A stretch of 44,412 nucleotides of DNA from a virus: the IMG/VR virus record IMGVR_UViG_3300021963_000225, positions 1-44,412 of that record. The stretch is one strand, 5' to 3'. The notes under the pieces are model-generated. The model made no database searches. It was not told where the DNA came from and saw only the letters and a program-made list of their open reading frames with translations. This document shows positions 5,959 to 13,667 of the stretch, in pieces. The translations under genes and the position numbers were made by a program. Numbering within the stretch: position 1 is the first letter of the stretch; each line of letters opens with the position of its first letter.

Positions 5959-6680
5959 TGCTCAAATCCGTGTTGGGCCGTGTAGTACGTGTTGGCGCGG
6001 GAGATGAACCTGCGGCCGTAGTCGCGCAGTTCGTCGCCCGTTAGCTCCCAGATGTCAGGGAAGTCGCCGTGCGGGCGCGCGATCACCAACAACGCGCGCT
6101 CCGGTTTGACGCCGTAGACGTAGTCAATCGCCGTGGCGTAGGCGCCCAGCTGGCAGCAGTAGTCCTCCACCAGCGCTGAATCGCGCTTGTTCTTCGACGT
6201 TTTCCAATCCAACAGCGTCAGCAGGTTGCTGGCGTCCTCGGGGGTGAGGTCGTCGCGCTGCGTGTAGTTGCTGTAGCCCAGGGCGTCGAATTGGCCGGCG
6301 AAGCGAGTGGGGTGGTACACCGCGCACTCCTGCGCCACCAGCTGGACCCAGTGCTGCTCCAGGAACGGGCGGATGTTGCGCCAGTACGCCCCAAAGGCGA
6401 AGTGCTTGGGGTTGGGCAGTGGGTCGCCCGCTTGGTGCGCCAGCAGCCAGTTCTCGATTTGCTCGTGCGTCCAGGTGCCCCGGGCTTTGGCAGCGTCGCT
6501 AATCGCGGCGGCGTCCGGGCGCTTCAGCCATTGCTCCAGGCGCTTTTTGCTGGTGCCCGTCTTGCCCAGGATCGACGTAACGCTGTCGAGGCGGCCAACC
6601 GGGCTGGTGTAGCCGCTCTTGTCCGCTAGTCGAGTAACGACGCCCCGCGGCTTGGGTAGAGACGTGAGGCGTTCGGACAT
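5955..6680 (-). CDS. PD-(D/E)XK exonuclease (Cas4/RecB/MGME1-like)
   Basis: A 241-residue protein with the motif order of the superfamily: RGTWTHEQIENWL (His at about 72), FAGQFDAL (Asp 132), LLDWKTSK (Asp 158, Lys 160) and the QLGAYATAI helix (Gln about 177). These correspond to motifs I, II (GxxD), III (DxK) and the QxxxY motif. The length fits single-domain phage exonucleases used in recombination or host DNA degradation. It heads the run 6680 to 3551 of overlapping early genes and lies in the same block as the probable ssDNA-binding protein and the primase-helicase. Confidence 0.8.
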   Translation of the reverse strand: MSERLTSLPKPRGVVTRLADKSGYTSPVGRLDSVTSILGKTGTSKKRLEQWLKRPDAAAISDAAKARGTWTHEQIENWLLAHQAGDPLPNPKHFAFGAYWRNIRPFLEQHWVQLVAQECAVYHPTRFAGQFDALGYSNYTQRDDLTPEDASNLLTLLDWKTSKNKRDSALVEDYCCQLGAYATAIDYVYGVKPERALLVIARPHGDFPDIWELTGDELRDYGRRFISRANTYYTAQHGFEQ

Positions 6681-6683
6681 TGG

Positions 6684-6887
6684 CTACTGGTTGAGCAGTG
6701 CTGTGGTGATGGCGTCGATGGAGGCATCGCTGAGATACAGCGCTTTGGCGATGCTCTGGGCTTTGACGGCGGTGCGCAGGGCCAAGGCGTTGGCGATGGC
6801 CGCTGCGTCCAGCTCGTTGATGGATGCCGCGAGCTGCTCCTCCTCTTCGCTCAGACCGTCCTGGAGGTCGTCAAGGAGGTGTTTCAC
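6684..6887 (-). CDS. Small acidic helical protein, 67 aa
   Basis: GTG 6887 overlaps the stop of the upstream gene (GTGA), and the stop is 3 bases before the exonuclease start. The composition is acidic at the N-terminus (LLDDLQDGLSEEEEQLAASI) and then Ala/Leu-rich helical. It has no recognised domain. It is a possible partner of the neighbouring exonuclease or ssDNA-binding protein, by position only. Confidence 0.55.
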   Translation of the reverse strand: MKHLLDDLQDGLSEEEEQLAASINELDAAAIANALALRTAVKAQSIAKALYLSDASIDAITTALLNQ

Positions 6888-7126
6888 GCGGGTGTAGGTA
6901 CAGCTTTGAACGAGGTTGCCGCCGGGCGGACGGTGACCACGACAACCGCACTCTCACCTGTGTTTTTGGTGTAGAGGCGGCACGCCTTGTGGCAGGCGTC
7001 GAGGTCAACCCATTCCTGGGCTTCCTCCGGGAACCGCGTCCAGTTGCTGTCCGCGCCGGGGCGTTGGTGGGCCTCGGCGCGGTAGTACCCGCGGGCCGTT
7101 TTTACGAGGTAGCGGGTGACATCCAT
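6884..7126 (-). CDS. Hypothetical protein, 80 aa
   Basis: ATG 7126 to stop 6884. A small alpha/beta protein (VTRYLVKTARGYYRAEA, VDLDACHKACRLYTKNTGES, VVVVTVRPA) with no recognised family. It sits 20 bases downstream of the probable ssDNA-binding protein and overlaps the next gene by 4 bases. Confidence 0.55.
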   Translation of the reverse strand: MDVTRYLVKTARGYYRAEAHQRPGADSNWTRFPEEAQEWVDLDACHKACRLYTKNTGESAVVVVTVRPAATSFKAVPTPA

Positions 7127-7146
7127 TGCGAACAGCGCTTGGGGGG

Positions 7147-7782
7147 TTACTTGGCGCTGAAGGGGTTGCCGCCGTCAGTCAGGCGCCAGATGTCGGCACC
7201 CGCAGCCTTGGCCGCTTCCCACGCTTCAGTCAGCGCAGCCGCCACCTTCTTGTCCTTCGCACGAAGGGCAGGCTTCATGTCGGCCGTGTAGCTGACCTTG
7301 GGGTTAGTGACCTTGCTGATCTCCAGATCCCAAGCACCCAGATCTTCGTAGTCGGGGTCGCCGGTCTTGCGGTCGATGTCACGCAGGAGCGAGACCTGGG
7401 TGTAGTTCAGCACCTTCACCGCCTCGGCTTCGTAGTCGTAGATGAAGAAGGCGGCGCACTTCTTGATTGCTTTGCGGTCCGTGGGCTGCTTGGTCTCGTA
7501 GTCGACCTCGTAGGCCACCGTGCCGCCGATCTGCTTCTCGTACTCCGCCAGCAGGGCGTCAGAGGGGTAGTCGCCCGCGGCGATGCGCTTGGTTTTGCCG
7601 CCGTCCGCCTTGTCGAACCAGATTTCGTAGCCGGTCAACGGCTCCTCACTGAGGATGGCGCACCTAAAGGGGTTGGGTAGTGTCTTGCCGATCTGAGAGG
7701 GGTTGACGTAGCCGTCGCGGGTGCTGGTCTCGGTTTCTTTGGGGGCGAGGGACGCGCTGAATGATTGCGAGAAGAAGGGCAC
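7147..7782 (-). CDS. Probable phage single-stranded DNA-binding protein
   Basis: A 211-residue protein, GTG start at 7782. The core FRCAILSEEPLTGYEIWFDK, then CAAFFIYDYEAEAVKVLNYT and a conserved segment DLEISKV, follows the pattern F-RxLSxxxxGYExW...W-xxVYNYxxxxVKxxxxxQ that I associate with phage ssDNA-binding/recombination proteins. The context supports it: exonuclease downstream, primase-helicase upstream. The C-terminus is not strongly acidic, unlike classical SSB. A hypothetical replication accessory protein is the alternative. Confidence 0.5.
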   Translation of the reverse strand: MPFFSQSFSASLAPKETETSTRDGYVNPSQIGKTLPNPFRCAILSEEPLTGYEIWFDKADGGKTKRIAAGDYPSDALLAEYEKQIGGTVAYEVDYETKQPTDRKAIKKCAAFFIYDYEAEAVKVLNYTQVSLLRDIDRKTGDPDYEDLGAWDLEISKVTNPKVSYTADMKPALRAKDKKVAAALTEAWEAAKAAGADIWRLTDGGNPFSAK

Positions 7783-7836
7783 TGTGTTCGAGGTGGGTCG
7801 TTTGGGGCCTACCCGACCTGGATAGGTATTGAGACG

Positions 7837-8052
7837 TTAGCGGGGGCGATTCAGGTCGTCAAGCATTTCTGTTGCCGCTTGCCGGGCCATACGCTCCACC
7901 ACCTCGCTGATGCTCACACCCTCTCTGTCCGCAAGGGTTCTCAGGATTTCGTGGCAGGTGTCCGTCATGCTCAGACTGCGGCACCGCTTCATCTCGCCCC
8001 AGTGCGTCAGACGCTGGACTGCAGGCCGGGGCTGGATGATCGGTTCGGGCAC
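7837..8052 (-). CDS. Ribbon-helix-helix (CopG-like) regulator, 71 aa
   Basis: GTG 8052 start. Residues about 20-62 fit a ribbon-helix-helix fold: strand KRCRSLSMT, helix TCHEILRTLADREGVS, helix ISEVVERMARQAATEML. It is followed by a short tail. It lies just downstream of the HTH regulator 8080-8778 and probably shares its transcript. It may bind the operator-like sites at 8845-9104, but this is inference. Confidence 0.65.
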   Translation of the reverse strand: MPEPIIQPRPAVQRLTHWGEMKRCRSLSMTDTCHEILRTLADREGVSISEVVERMARQAATEMLDDLNRPR

Positions 8053-8076
8053 GATGCGCTATTGAGGGGCGGCGCG

Positions 8077-8091
8077 AGTCTACCTACCTAG
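8077..8091. repeat. 15-mer AGTCTACCTACCTAG, copy 1
   Basis: Identical to 37575-37589, which precedes the sigma-like gene at 37015-37569. Here it overlaps the stop codon of 8080-8778. The last ten bases of the window (TAGGTAGACT) are the reverse complement of its first ten. Confidence 0.8.
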
Positions 8092-8778
8092 GTTCGCCTG
8101 CAGGTGCTCCCAGAGAGCCGTGCCGCTGAGACCCACAAGGCGCCCGATAGCGTCAAGGTCGTGGATCAGGCGGTCGGCGGGGACGGCGCGGTTCAGGAGC
8201 AGGGGCTCGATGGTGGGGCATTCGTAGACGAGCTCGGGCAGCTTTTCGTACCAGTCGATGTTGTGCTTGCCGTAGTGGGCGCGCAGGAAGGCGCCCAGGG
8301 TGCGGCTGGCGGCGGGGGCGTCGGCTTCGTCGAGCTCACGGCGTTCGCGCGCTGGCAGCTCCCGCAGGCCGCAGAACGCCTCAAACATGCCCACTGGGCC
8401 CAGGGCGATGCCGTCGCGGTCGAGCAGGGGGATCGTGTGCTCCCAGTCCGCCTTGAGGTAGTGGGGGAGCTTGGGTGGGTAGCCGATGTCGGGCACCTGC
8501 TCGATGAGGTCTTCTGGGTGGCCGATGCTGCGGGCTAGGGCGGTGTTGAAGTAGCCCAGCGCCAGCAGCGTCTTGGGGGCGGGTTCGATGAGCTTGCCGG
8601 TGCGGAAGCCGCCGATGGTGCTGCTGTGGATCGCCTTGGTGCCCAGGTAGGCCGCGGCCAGCTTCATGAACTGCGTCTGGGTCATCTGGCTGCTCAGCGC
8701 CCGAAACGCAGGGGGGAATTGCATGGCGCCCTGTTCGAGTGCGGTGAGTAGTGGCGCGACCTTGGTGGAGTCCGTCAT
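8080..8778 (-). CDS. HTH (XRE/Cro-type) regulator, 232 aa
   Basis: The N-terminal part contains an HTH-like segment (MTQTQFMKLAAAYLGTKAIH, then STIGGFRTGKLIEPAPKTL), matching the order of phage Cro/CI-type DNA-binding domains: a QxxxxKLA helix, a recognition helix, then a following loop. The C-terminal 140 residues are helical with no recognised domain. The gene starts just left of a 260-bp array of CGGACA sites, so autoregulation and control of the primase-helicase are plausible. I see no peptidase motif of a LexA/CI type. Confidence 0.6.
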   Translation of the reverse strand: MTDSTKVAPLLTALEQGAMQFPPAFRALSSQMTQTQFMKLAAAYLGTKAIHSSTIGGFRTGKLIEPAPKTLLALGYFNTALARSIGHPEDLIEQVPDIGYPPKLPHYLKADWEHTIPLLDRDGIALGPVGMFEAFCGLRELPARERRELDEADAPAASRTLGAFLRAHYGKHNIDWYEKLPELVYECPTIEPLLLNRAVPADRLIHDLDAIGRLVGLSGTALWEHLQANLGR

Positions 8779-8844
8779 TGGTGGCCTAGCTAGGTAGCCC
8801 TGACGCTACCTGAGGGCGCAATAGCTGGTGTCCAAACTCCCGTT

Positions 8845-9104
8845 CCCTTTAATACTCCCCCGGTTTGCCTGTCCGTATCTCCCCAAACCCCTTGGGGGGG
8901 AAGGTATTTGAATCGGACAGTTGAATCGGCATTTAATCGGACACTGTCCGCTCAATAAGAGAGCTTATTGAGAATCAATCGGACATGTCCGGTTAAACGC
9001 CGGTTGAATTGTCCGGTTCACTCCCGCTGCAGCGCAGTGGATCTCGGGTGATACGGACAGAAAAAGGGGGAGAGTATTAAGGGGCAACTCTCCCCAGGTG
9101 TCCG
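8845..9104. promoter_or_regulatory. Operator/origin-like array of CGGACA sites
   Basis: Between the regulator and the primase-helicase gene, CGGACA (either strand) occurs at 8870-8875, 8914-8919, 8938-8943/8945-8950 (palindrome CGGACAcTGTCCG), 8980-8991 (perfect CGGACATGTCCG), 9010-9015, 9054-9059 and 9099-9104. One more site lies at 11366-11371 before the primase start. An imperfect inverted repeat of about 40 bases (8845-8884 and 9045-9084) flanks the array. Each arm has TAATACTC-type sequence and CTGTCCGTATC. It may be an operator, a replication origin with iterons, or both. Confidence 0.65.
8951..8972. promoter_or_regulatory. Perfect 9-bp stem hairpin in the operator array
   Basis: CTCAATAAG-AGAG-CTTATTGAG is a perfect inverted repeat with a 4-base loop, AT-rich, at the centre of the CGGACA array. 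It could be an origin hairpin or a terminator for the primase-helicase transcript, though it lacks a T-tract. Confidence 0.5.
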
Positions 9105-9106
9105 GT

Positions 9107-11353
9107 TCAGATGTAGTTGATGCCATCTCCCCGGCTTGTGATCATCTCCTGGGCGGACTGGCGGACGCGCTGGCGGGGGCGGTAGTGCATGATCAGCCGA
9201 CCGTTTGCCCGTTCGCTGCGCCTGTTCTCAGCCTCCAACACCGTGCCCACCAGCCGGTCGAGGTAGCGGCGCAGGTTGCGCTCGTTGAACTGCAGGTCCA
9301 GCAGCTGCATCCACTCGCTGGGGATGCGCCACTCGTCATCGGTTACGCGGCGGAACGACTGCGAAAGCACCTCCATCGGGGAAGCCTCCCCTTGGTTGGG
9401 GTCCATCCATTGCCAGACGCCGGTGTAGCCGTCGCGGGTGATCTGCAGCTTGCGGCCTGCATATCCGCCCCGGCTCTTCTCCACCAGCAGGTGGCGGGTC
9501 TTGTTGAACGAGGGCGCGGTTTTCTTCTGCTTGATGAGTTCAGGGTCGTAGTACACCCACAGCTCCTCGCAGGCGGCTTTGATCTGCTCAGTGCCGCTGA
9601 AGCGCAGGGGCTCGTCCCGGCTGGTGTGGTGGAGGATCAGGAACGCGCACTTGGGCCAGCTCGTGCCGTTGTGCCGCACGAACATGCGGATCGGGTCGGC
9701 ATAAGCGGGGTCGCCCACCTTCACGCCGGTGACCGCCATCGAGGTGAGGCAGTCGCAGATCACGAGGTCCGGCTTGAAGTCGCTCAGCGTCTGGACGATG
9801 GGGATCATGTCGTCGAAGTTGGCGCCGGAGTGAATCAGCAGGCGCTCCTGGCACGCCTTGTCCTCAATGCCCTCCAGCACCAGATCGCGCACCATGTCCT
9901 CATCACTGCAGTCGCTGGTGAGCACCAGCACTCGACCGGGGCCGTTAATGCCGTGGCGGGTGTTGCCGATGTCGACCGGGGCGCCGTTGAGCACCCGCGA
10001 CGCCAGGAAGCACGCCAAGGTCGTTTTGCCGCTGTGAGAGCCGCCGGCTACGACGTGGACGCGCCGGGGCAGCAGGCCGTCCAGCACGTCTGTACTCACA
10101 TTGTCCGTACGCCTCGTCTTGGTGATGTCGGCCATGGAGCGTGGGGCGCCAAGGCTCACAACACCCAGCCATTGCTCCAGGCGCAGGCGGTAAAGATCTG
10201 CTGGGCTTACGCCGTACTCGCGGTAGGCGCGCCCAGTCCACGCAGCCAACGCCGCGTGGTCCGCGCTCACTTCGTTCATCTTGTTGAGCACCTTCTTCAG
10301 CCCGTCGACGTGGAGCTGGGTTTGCTCCAGCGGGGGCAGGGCCCAGGTCGGCCATTGGAAACCGTTGTTGCGGGCAAAGTGGAATAGTGAGCCGATGCGG
10401 GCGCGCTGGTCCTCGGCTACACGGCTACTGGCGAGCGATGCGATGGTCTTCTCGGCGGTGGTGTTGCCCCAGTCGTTGCGGGTGTCCCACTCGCTGGCTT
10501 CGATGATGTCCTGGGCGAGCTGGGGGCCGAACTCGTCGATCAGTCCGCAGATGATGCGGCGCACCTTTTCGTACGTGCCGCTGCCGCGCCCGTCGCGGTT
10601 GGGGCAGAACTCCAGCGCCTCCCTCGCTAACTGAATCTTTTCGTGGGTGCGCAGGCGCTCCCATGGGGTCGCGTCGTCTTCGCCTGAGCGGCGGCGTTCC
10701 TCGGGGCTGTCGGGCACCTGCTCGTCGAACTTGGCGATGATGCCCAGCAGCAACCACTCCGGTGCGTCGCCCCACTTCACCTCGGTGGGTGCGCTGCCGT
10801 TTAGCCAGCGGTAGTACAGCGGCGTTTGGTGCGAGCTTTGGGGGTGGTCGCCGCAGATCACCGCGTGGCGGCCGGTGCCAGTGCCGTTCATCCAGATCGC
10901 TTCAAGCACCACCTTGTCGTCGACTCGCCAGGAGGCGCTGCGGTTTTCCAGCTGGGGCCACCAGTGGGGCGGAACGCGCAGGAAGACCTTGCCGCGGCCT
11001 TTCTTGCCGCTTTCGTTGCAGATCGTTGGGCGCAGTTCGCTGGGGTTGCGGTGGAAGTGGTCGCGGAAGGCGCGGACCGCTTGCGAGCCGGTGCCGTCGA
11101 AGTCGATCACCAGCAGGCCGCCGGATTCCGGGCCGGTGATGGCGCCAACGCCGATCAGCTTGTTCGACTTCCAGCGCTCATACGGCGTTGGGGAGGAGTT
11201 GATGCGCAGCACATCGTCGAGCGTGCGGCCCGAACCCTTGGTGTTCCAACCCTCCTCAAAACAGACCTTGGAGTCGTCATTGCCGCCGGTGAGGGCATAA
11301 CGCCATTGCGGCGGAAGGCCCTCTAGGAGCGCAGTTTGGTCGTCGCGGAGCAT
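9107..11353 (-). CDS. Bifunctional primase (PrimPol)-helicase
   Basis: A 748-residue protein from ATG 11353. The N-terminal third matches archaeo-eukaryotic-type prophage primases: LIGVGAITGPESGG followed by LVIDFDGTG with the catalytic Asp pair (about residues 84 and 86), then a His-containing strand (TGRHAVICGDH). The C-terminal half has a RecA/AAA_25-type ATPase: VHVVAGGSHSGKTTLACFLA (Walker A, about residue 434) and LVICDCLTSM (Walker B, about 529). Such fusions prime and unwind at phage replication forks. It lies beside the CGGACA array and opposite the DNA polymerase operon. The family call is firm; substrate details are inferred. Confidence 0.85.
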   Translation of the reverse strand: MLRDDQTALLEGLPPQWRYALTGGNDDSKVCFEEGWNTKGSGRTLDDVLRINSSPTPYERWKSNKLIGVGAITGPESGGLLVIDFDGTGSQAVRAFRDHFHRNPSELRPTICNESGKKGRGKVFLRVPPHWWPQLENRSASWRVDDKVVLEAIWMNGTGTGRHAVICGDHPQSSHQTPLYYRWLNGSAPTEVKWGDAPEWLLLGIIAKFDEQVPDSPEERRRSGEDDATPWERLRTHEKIQLAREALEFCPNRDGRGSGTYEKVRRIICGLIDEFGPQLAQDIIEASEWDTRNDWGNTTAEKTIASLASSRVAEDQRARIGSLFHFARNNGFQWPTWALPPLEQTQLHVDGLKKVLNKMNEVSADHAALAAWTGRAYREYGVSPADLYRLRLEQWLGVVSLGAPRSMADITKTRRTDNVSTDVLDGLLPRRVHVVAGGSHSGKTTLACFLASRVLNGAPVDIGNTRHGINGPGRVLVLTSDCSDEDMVRDLVLEGIEDKACQERLLIHSGANFDDMIPIVQTLSDFKPDLVICDCLTSMAVTGVKVGDPAYADPIRMFVRHNGTSWPKCAFLILHHTSRDEPLRFSGTEQIKAACEELWVYYDPELIKQKKTAPSFNKTRHLLVEKSRGGYAGRKLQITRDGYTGVWQWMDPNQGEASPMEVLSQSFRRVTDDEWRIPSEWMQLLDLQFNERNLRRYLDRLVGTVLEAENRRSERANGRLIMHYRPRQRVRQSAQEMITSRGDGINYI

Positions 11354-11438
11354 GAACTAAGGAATCGGACAGGCGGAAAGTAGCGCGACTTGACCGGTTC
11401 CGGTAGCCTTTGCGCACCCCTACCCAAAAAGGTGCAAC

Positions 11439-11627
11439 GTGGATCTTCCAGAGGGCGGCCTATTGCCGCATGAGAAACGTGAGCTGATTGGAGACATCCA
11501 GGTTGATACCTTCCGGCACATGAAAGTTGAGGAGGTTCGGTGGGTCACCAGCTGGGCGTTGACCTTGGCCGCGGCCTCTGATCAAACCGTTGTGCGCGTG
11601 TGGAGCGAGATTCATGGCGGACGTTGA
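11439..11627 (+). CDS. Small hypothetical protein preceding the polymerase, 62 aa
   Basis: GTG 11439 start. It overlaps the polymerase ATG (11614) by 14 bases. It is an acidic soluble protein (LPHEKRELIGDIQVDTFRHM, EEVRWVTSWALTLAAASDQT) with no recognised domain. It is first in the plus-strand replication operon, divergent from the primase-helicase across about 85 bases that include a CGGACA site. Confidence 0.5.
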   Translation: MDLPEGGLLPHEKRELIGDIQVDTFRHMKVEEVRWVTSWALTLAAASDQTVVRVWSEIHGGR

Positions 11628-13431
11628 TCAGGCGCTTCTGGCCGACCTGGAGGGGTTCGGTAGCGCGTTTGCGCTCGACATGGAGACGGCACTGGTGCCC
11701 CTGTGCTGGGAAGGTAGGCAGCAGCAGCGCCTGCTCCAGCTGCACAACGACACCTACAGCCAGTGGTATGACCTGGCGATGTGGGGCGAGCCGCAGTGGG
11801 AGGCGTTGCGGGTGTTTCTTGAGAACACGGCGCTGGAGGTGTACGGGCACAACCTCGCCTTCGACCTCAAGTGCTTGCTGGCGTCTGGCGTTGAGGTCAA
11901 GGGGCGCCTGTACGACACGATGATCGCCTCGCGCCTGATCCATCAGGGCGTGGCCAAGGTCAGCCACTCGCTGGCGGATGTGGTGCGCCGGGAGCTGGGG
12001 AAGGTCATTGATAAGTCGCTGCAGTCGCAGGACTGGATGAACGCCCGGCTGACCGAGGCGGATCTTGCCTACGCGATGGGCGACGTGAAGATGACGTGGG
12101 ATGCCGCCCACACCCTGCACGCGCAGATCTTTGAGCAGGGGCTGCTGCACACCTATCGGCTGGAGACGGCGCTGATTCCGGTGGTGGCGTCCATGGAGCT
12201 CAAAGGGATGTACGTCGACACCGAGCAGCTGCGCTCGGCGCGGGAGTTTTACAGCTCCAGCCGCAATGAGGGGGAGGCGTTTTATGTGCAGCTGCTGGAT
12301 GAGCAGCTCAAGGCGGCCGGGCATGAGGGGCTGCCCCGGCTGGCGTCAGGCGAGTTCAATCTCAACGCCAAGGCGACGGGCAGGGTGCGCGAGGGCACCA
12401 AGGTTCCCGCTGGCTTCAACATGGGCTCGCCCCGGCAGCACGCGGCGTACTGGGGTGTGCTTGGCATTGAGCCCAAGGACGAAAAGGGCAAGATTTCGCT
12501 CGATAAGAAGAACCTTGCGACCTACCGCCATCACGAGATTGTTCGCACCTACGAGTTTTACAAGAAGGCGGAGAAGCGGGCGACGATGGCGGAGAAGTTG
12601 CTGGAGCATGTGAAGGCTGATGGGCGCATTCATGCGCAGTTCATGCCCCTGCAAACGGCGACGGGGCGCTGGTCGTGCGCTAACCCCAACCTTCAGCAGA
12701 TTCCGCGAGATCCAGAGTTTCGCAACGCATTTACTGCGCCGGAGGGTTGTGTGCTGGTGCAGGCGGATTACAGCGCGATGGAGCTGCGCTACCTAGCGGC
12801 AGTTGCCAAGTGCGGGCCCATGCTGGATGCGTTCAATAGCGGGGCGGATCTGCACACTCGCACGGCTGCGTTGATGTACGGCATCAAGGACGAGGATGTC
12901 GATAAGGCGCAGAGAACTGCGGCCAAAGCGTGTAACTTTTCCCTCGCATATGCCAGTGCTCCCAAGGGGTTGCAGTCGTACTTCGCGACCCTGGGCCTCT
13001 ACATCGACATGAAGCAGGCGCGGGAGTTTCATGCGATGTGGCATAACGCCTACCCCGAAGTAGGTGTTTGGCATGACTGGTGCCAGAAGCAGGTCAACGC
13101 TGGTGTGCCGGTGGCGACTGCGATTGGGAGGCGTCGTAAGCTATTTGGCGAGGAGAACCGCGTTCAGATCTTCGCCAATAACACGATCCAGGGCGGTTGC
13201 GCTGACATCATGAAGGCAGCGATGGTCGAGATCTTTCATAAGCTCCCCGCCCATGCCCGGTTGGTGGCCTGTATTCACGATGAGGTTTTATGCGAAACGT
13301 GCATAGACGTGGCTGAGGAGGTCTTGGGGCTCGTTATTGGCGAGATGCAGGATGCTGCTATACCCATGGTCGGTACTGCAGTCACGATGAAGGCAGAGGG
13401 AGGCATTGTTCGTAGCTGGGGTGAGAAATGA
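11614..13431 (+). CDS. polA: Family A DNA polymerase with 3'-5' exonuclease
   Basis: A 605-residue protein from ATG 11614, with GGAG about 11 bases upstream. The exonuclease domain has LDMETA (Asp 22, Glu 24), YGHNLAFDLK (Asp 84) and YAMGDVKMTWD. The polymerase domain has ATGRWSCANPNLQQIPRD, motif A QADYSAMELR, motif B KACNFSLAYASAPKGL and motif C CIHDEVLCE. The length matches phage polymerases without a 5' nuclease. The position equivalent to E. coli Pol I residue 762 is Phe. The usual Gly residues of motif B (NFGxxYG) are Ser and Ala here, which is unusual. The stop overlaps a downstream ATG (ATGA). Confidence 0.93.
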   Translation: MADVDQALLADLEGFGSAFALDMETALVPLCWEGRQQQRLLQLHNDTYSQWYDLAMWGEPQWEALRVFLENTALEVYGHNLAFDLKCLLASGVEVKGRLYDTMIASRLIHQGVAKVSHSLADVVRRELGKVIDKSLQSQDWMNARLTEADLAYAMGDVKMTWDAAHTLHAQIFEQGLLHTYRLETALIPVVASMELKGMYVDTEQLRSAREFYSSSRNEGEAFYVQLLDEQLKAAGHEGLPRLASGEFNLNAKATGRVREGTKVPAGFNMGSPRQHAAYWGVLGIEPKDEKGKISLDKKNLATYRHHEIVRTYEFYKKAEKRATMAEKLLEHVKADGRIHAQFMPLQTATGRWSCANPNLQQIPRDPEFRNAFTAPEGCVLVQADYSAMELRYLAAVAKCGPMLDAFNSGADLHTRTAALMYGIKDEDVDKAQRTAAKACNFSLAYASAPKGLQSYFATLGLYIDMKQAREFHAMWHNAYPEVGVWHDWCQKQVNAGVPVATAIGRRRKLFGEENRVQIFANNTIQGGCADIMKAAMVEIFHKLPAHARLVACIHDEVLCETCIDVAEEVLGLVIGEMQDAAIPMVGTAVTMKAEGGIVRSWGEK

Positions 13432-13667
13432 ACGATGCTCGGGTCCGCGAACTGCTGCAGACTGCTGCACTTCGCTACATCAGAGGCGAAGCACCACGTT
13501 CACCACTTCCTGGCGATCGACCAGCACCTGCTCCACCAGAGCCAGGTACAGCTCCCGGAGTTCTTCGTCGTCCAGCTGCGACCACACGGCCGGGTCGGCG
13601 AATACGCCGAGCAGCTCGGGATCGGGGCCAACCTGCTGCTCTAGCGCTAGCAAGCGCTCGCGCTTGA
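13428..13667 (+). pseudogene. Possible interrupted or truncated reading frame after polA
   Basis: An ATG at 13428 overlaps the polymerase stop (ATGA), the coupling style used throughout this operon. The first 17 codons (MNDARVRELLQTAAL) look like a normal helical start. From 13480 the frame runs antisense through the recombinase gene and becomes Arg/Pro/Ala-rich shadow sequence. This fits a small gene whose 3' part was displaced when the recombinase cassette arrived, but a chance ATG cannot be excluded. Confidence 0.25.

Noticed and set aside
9098-10387. Long plus-strand open frame (429 codons) opposite the primase-helicase
   Set aside because: It is the antisense shadow of a gene with clear PrimPol and RecA-type motifs. 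Its composition (Val/Ala/His-rich) matches a codon-bias artefact and it has no recognisable domain.
11390-11426. TTGACC followed by TACCCA as a promoter for the polymerase operon
   Set aside because: The spacing is about 25 bases, too long for a sigma-70 promoter, and no better -10 lies at 16-18 bases.
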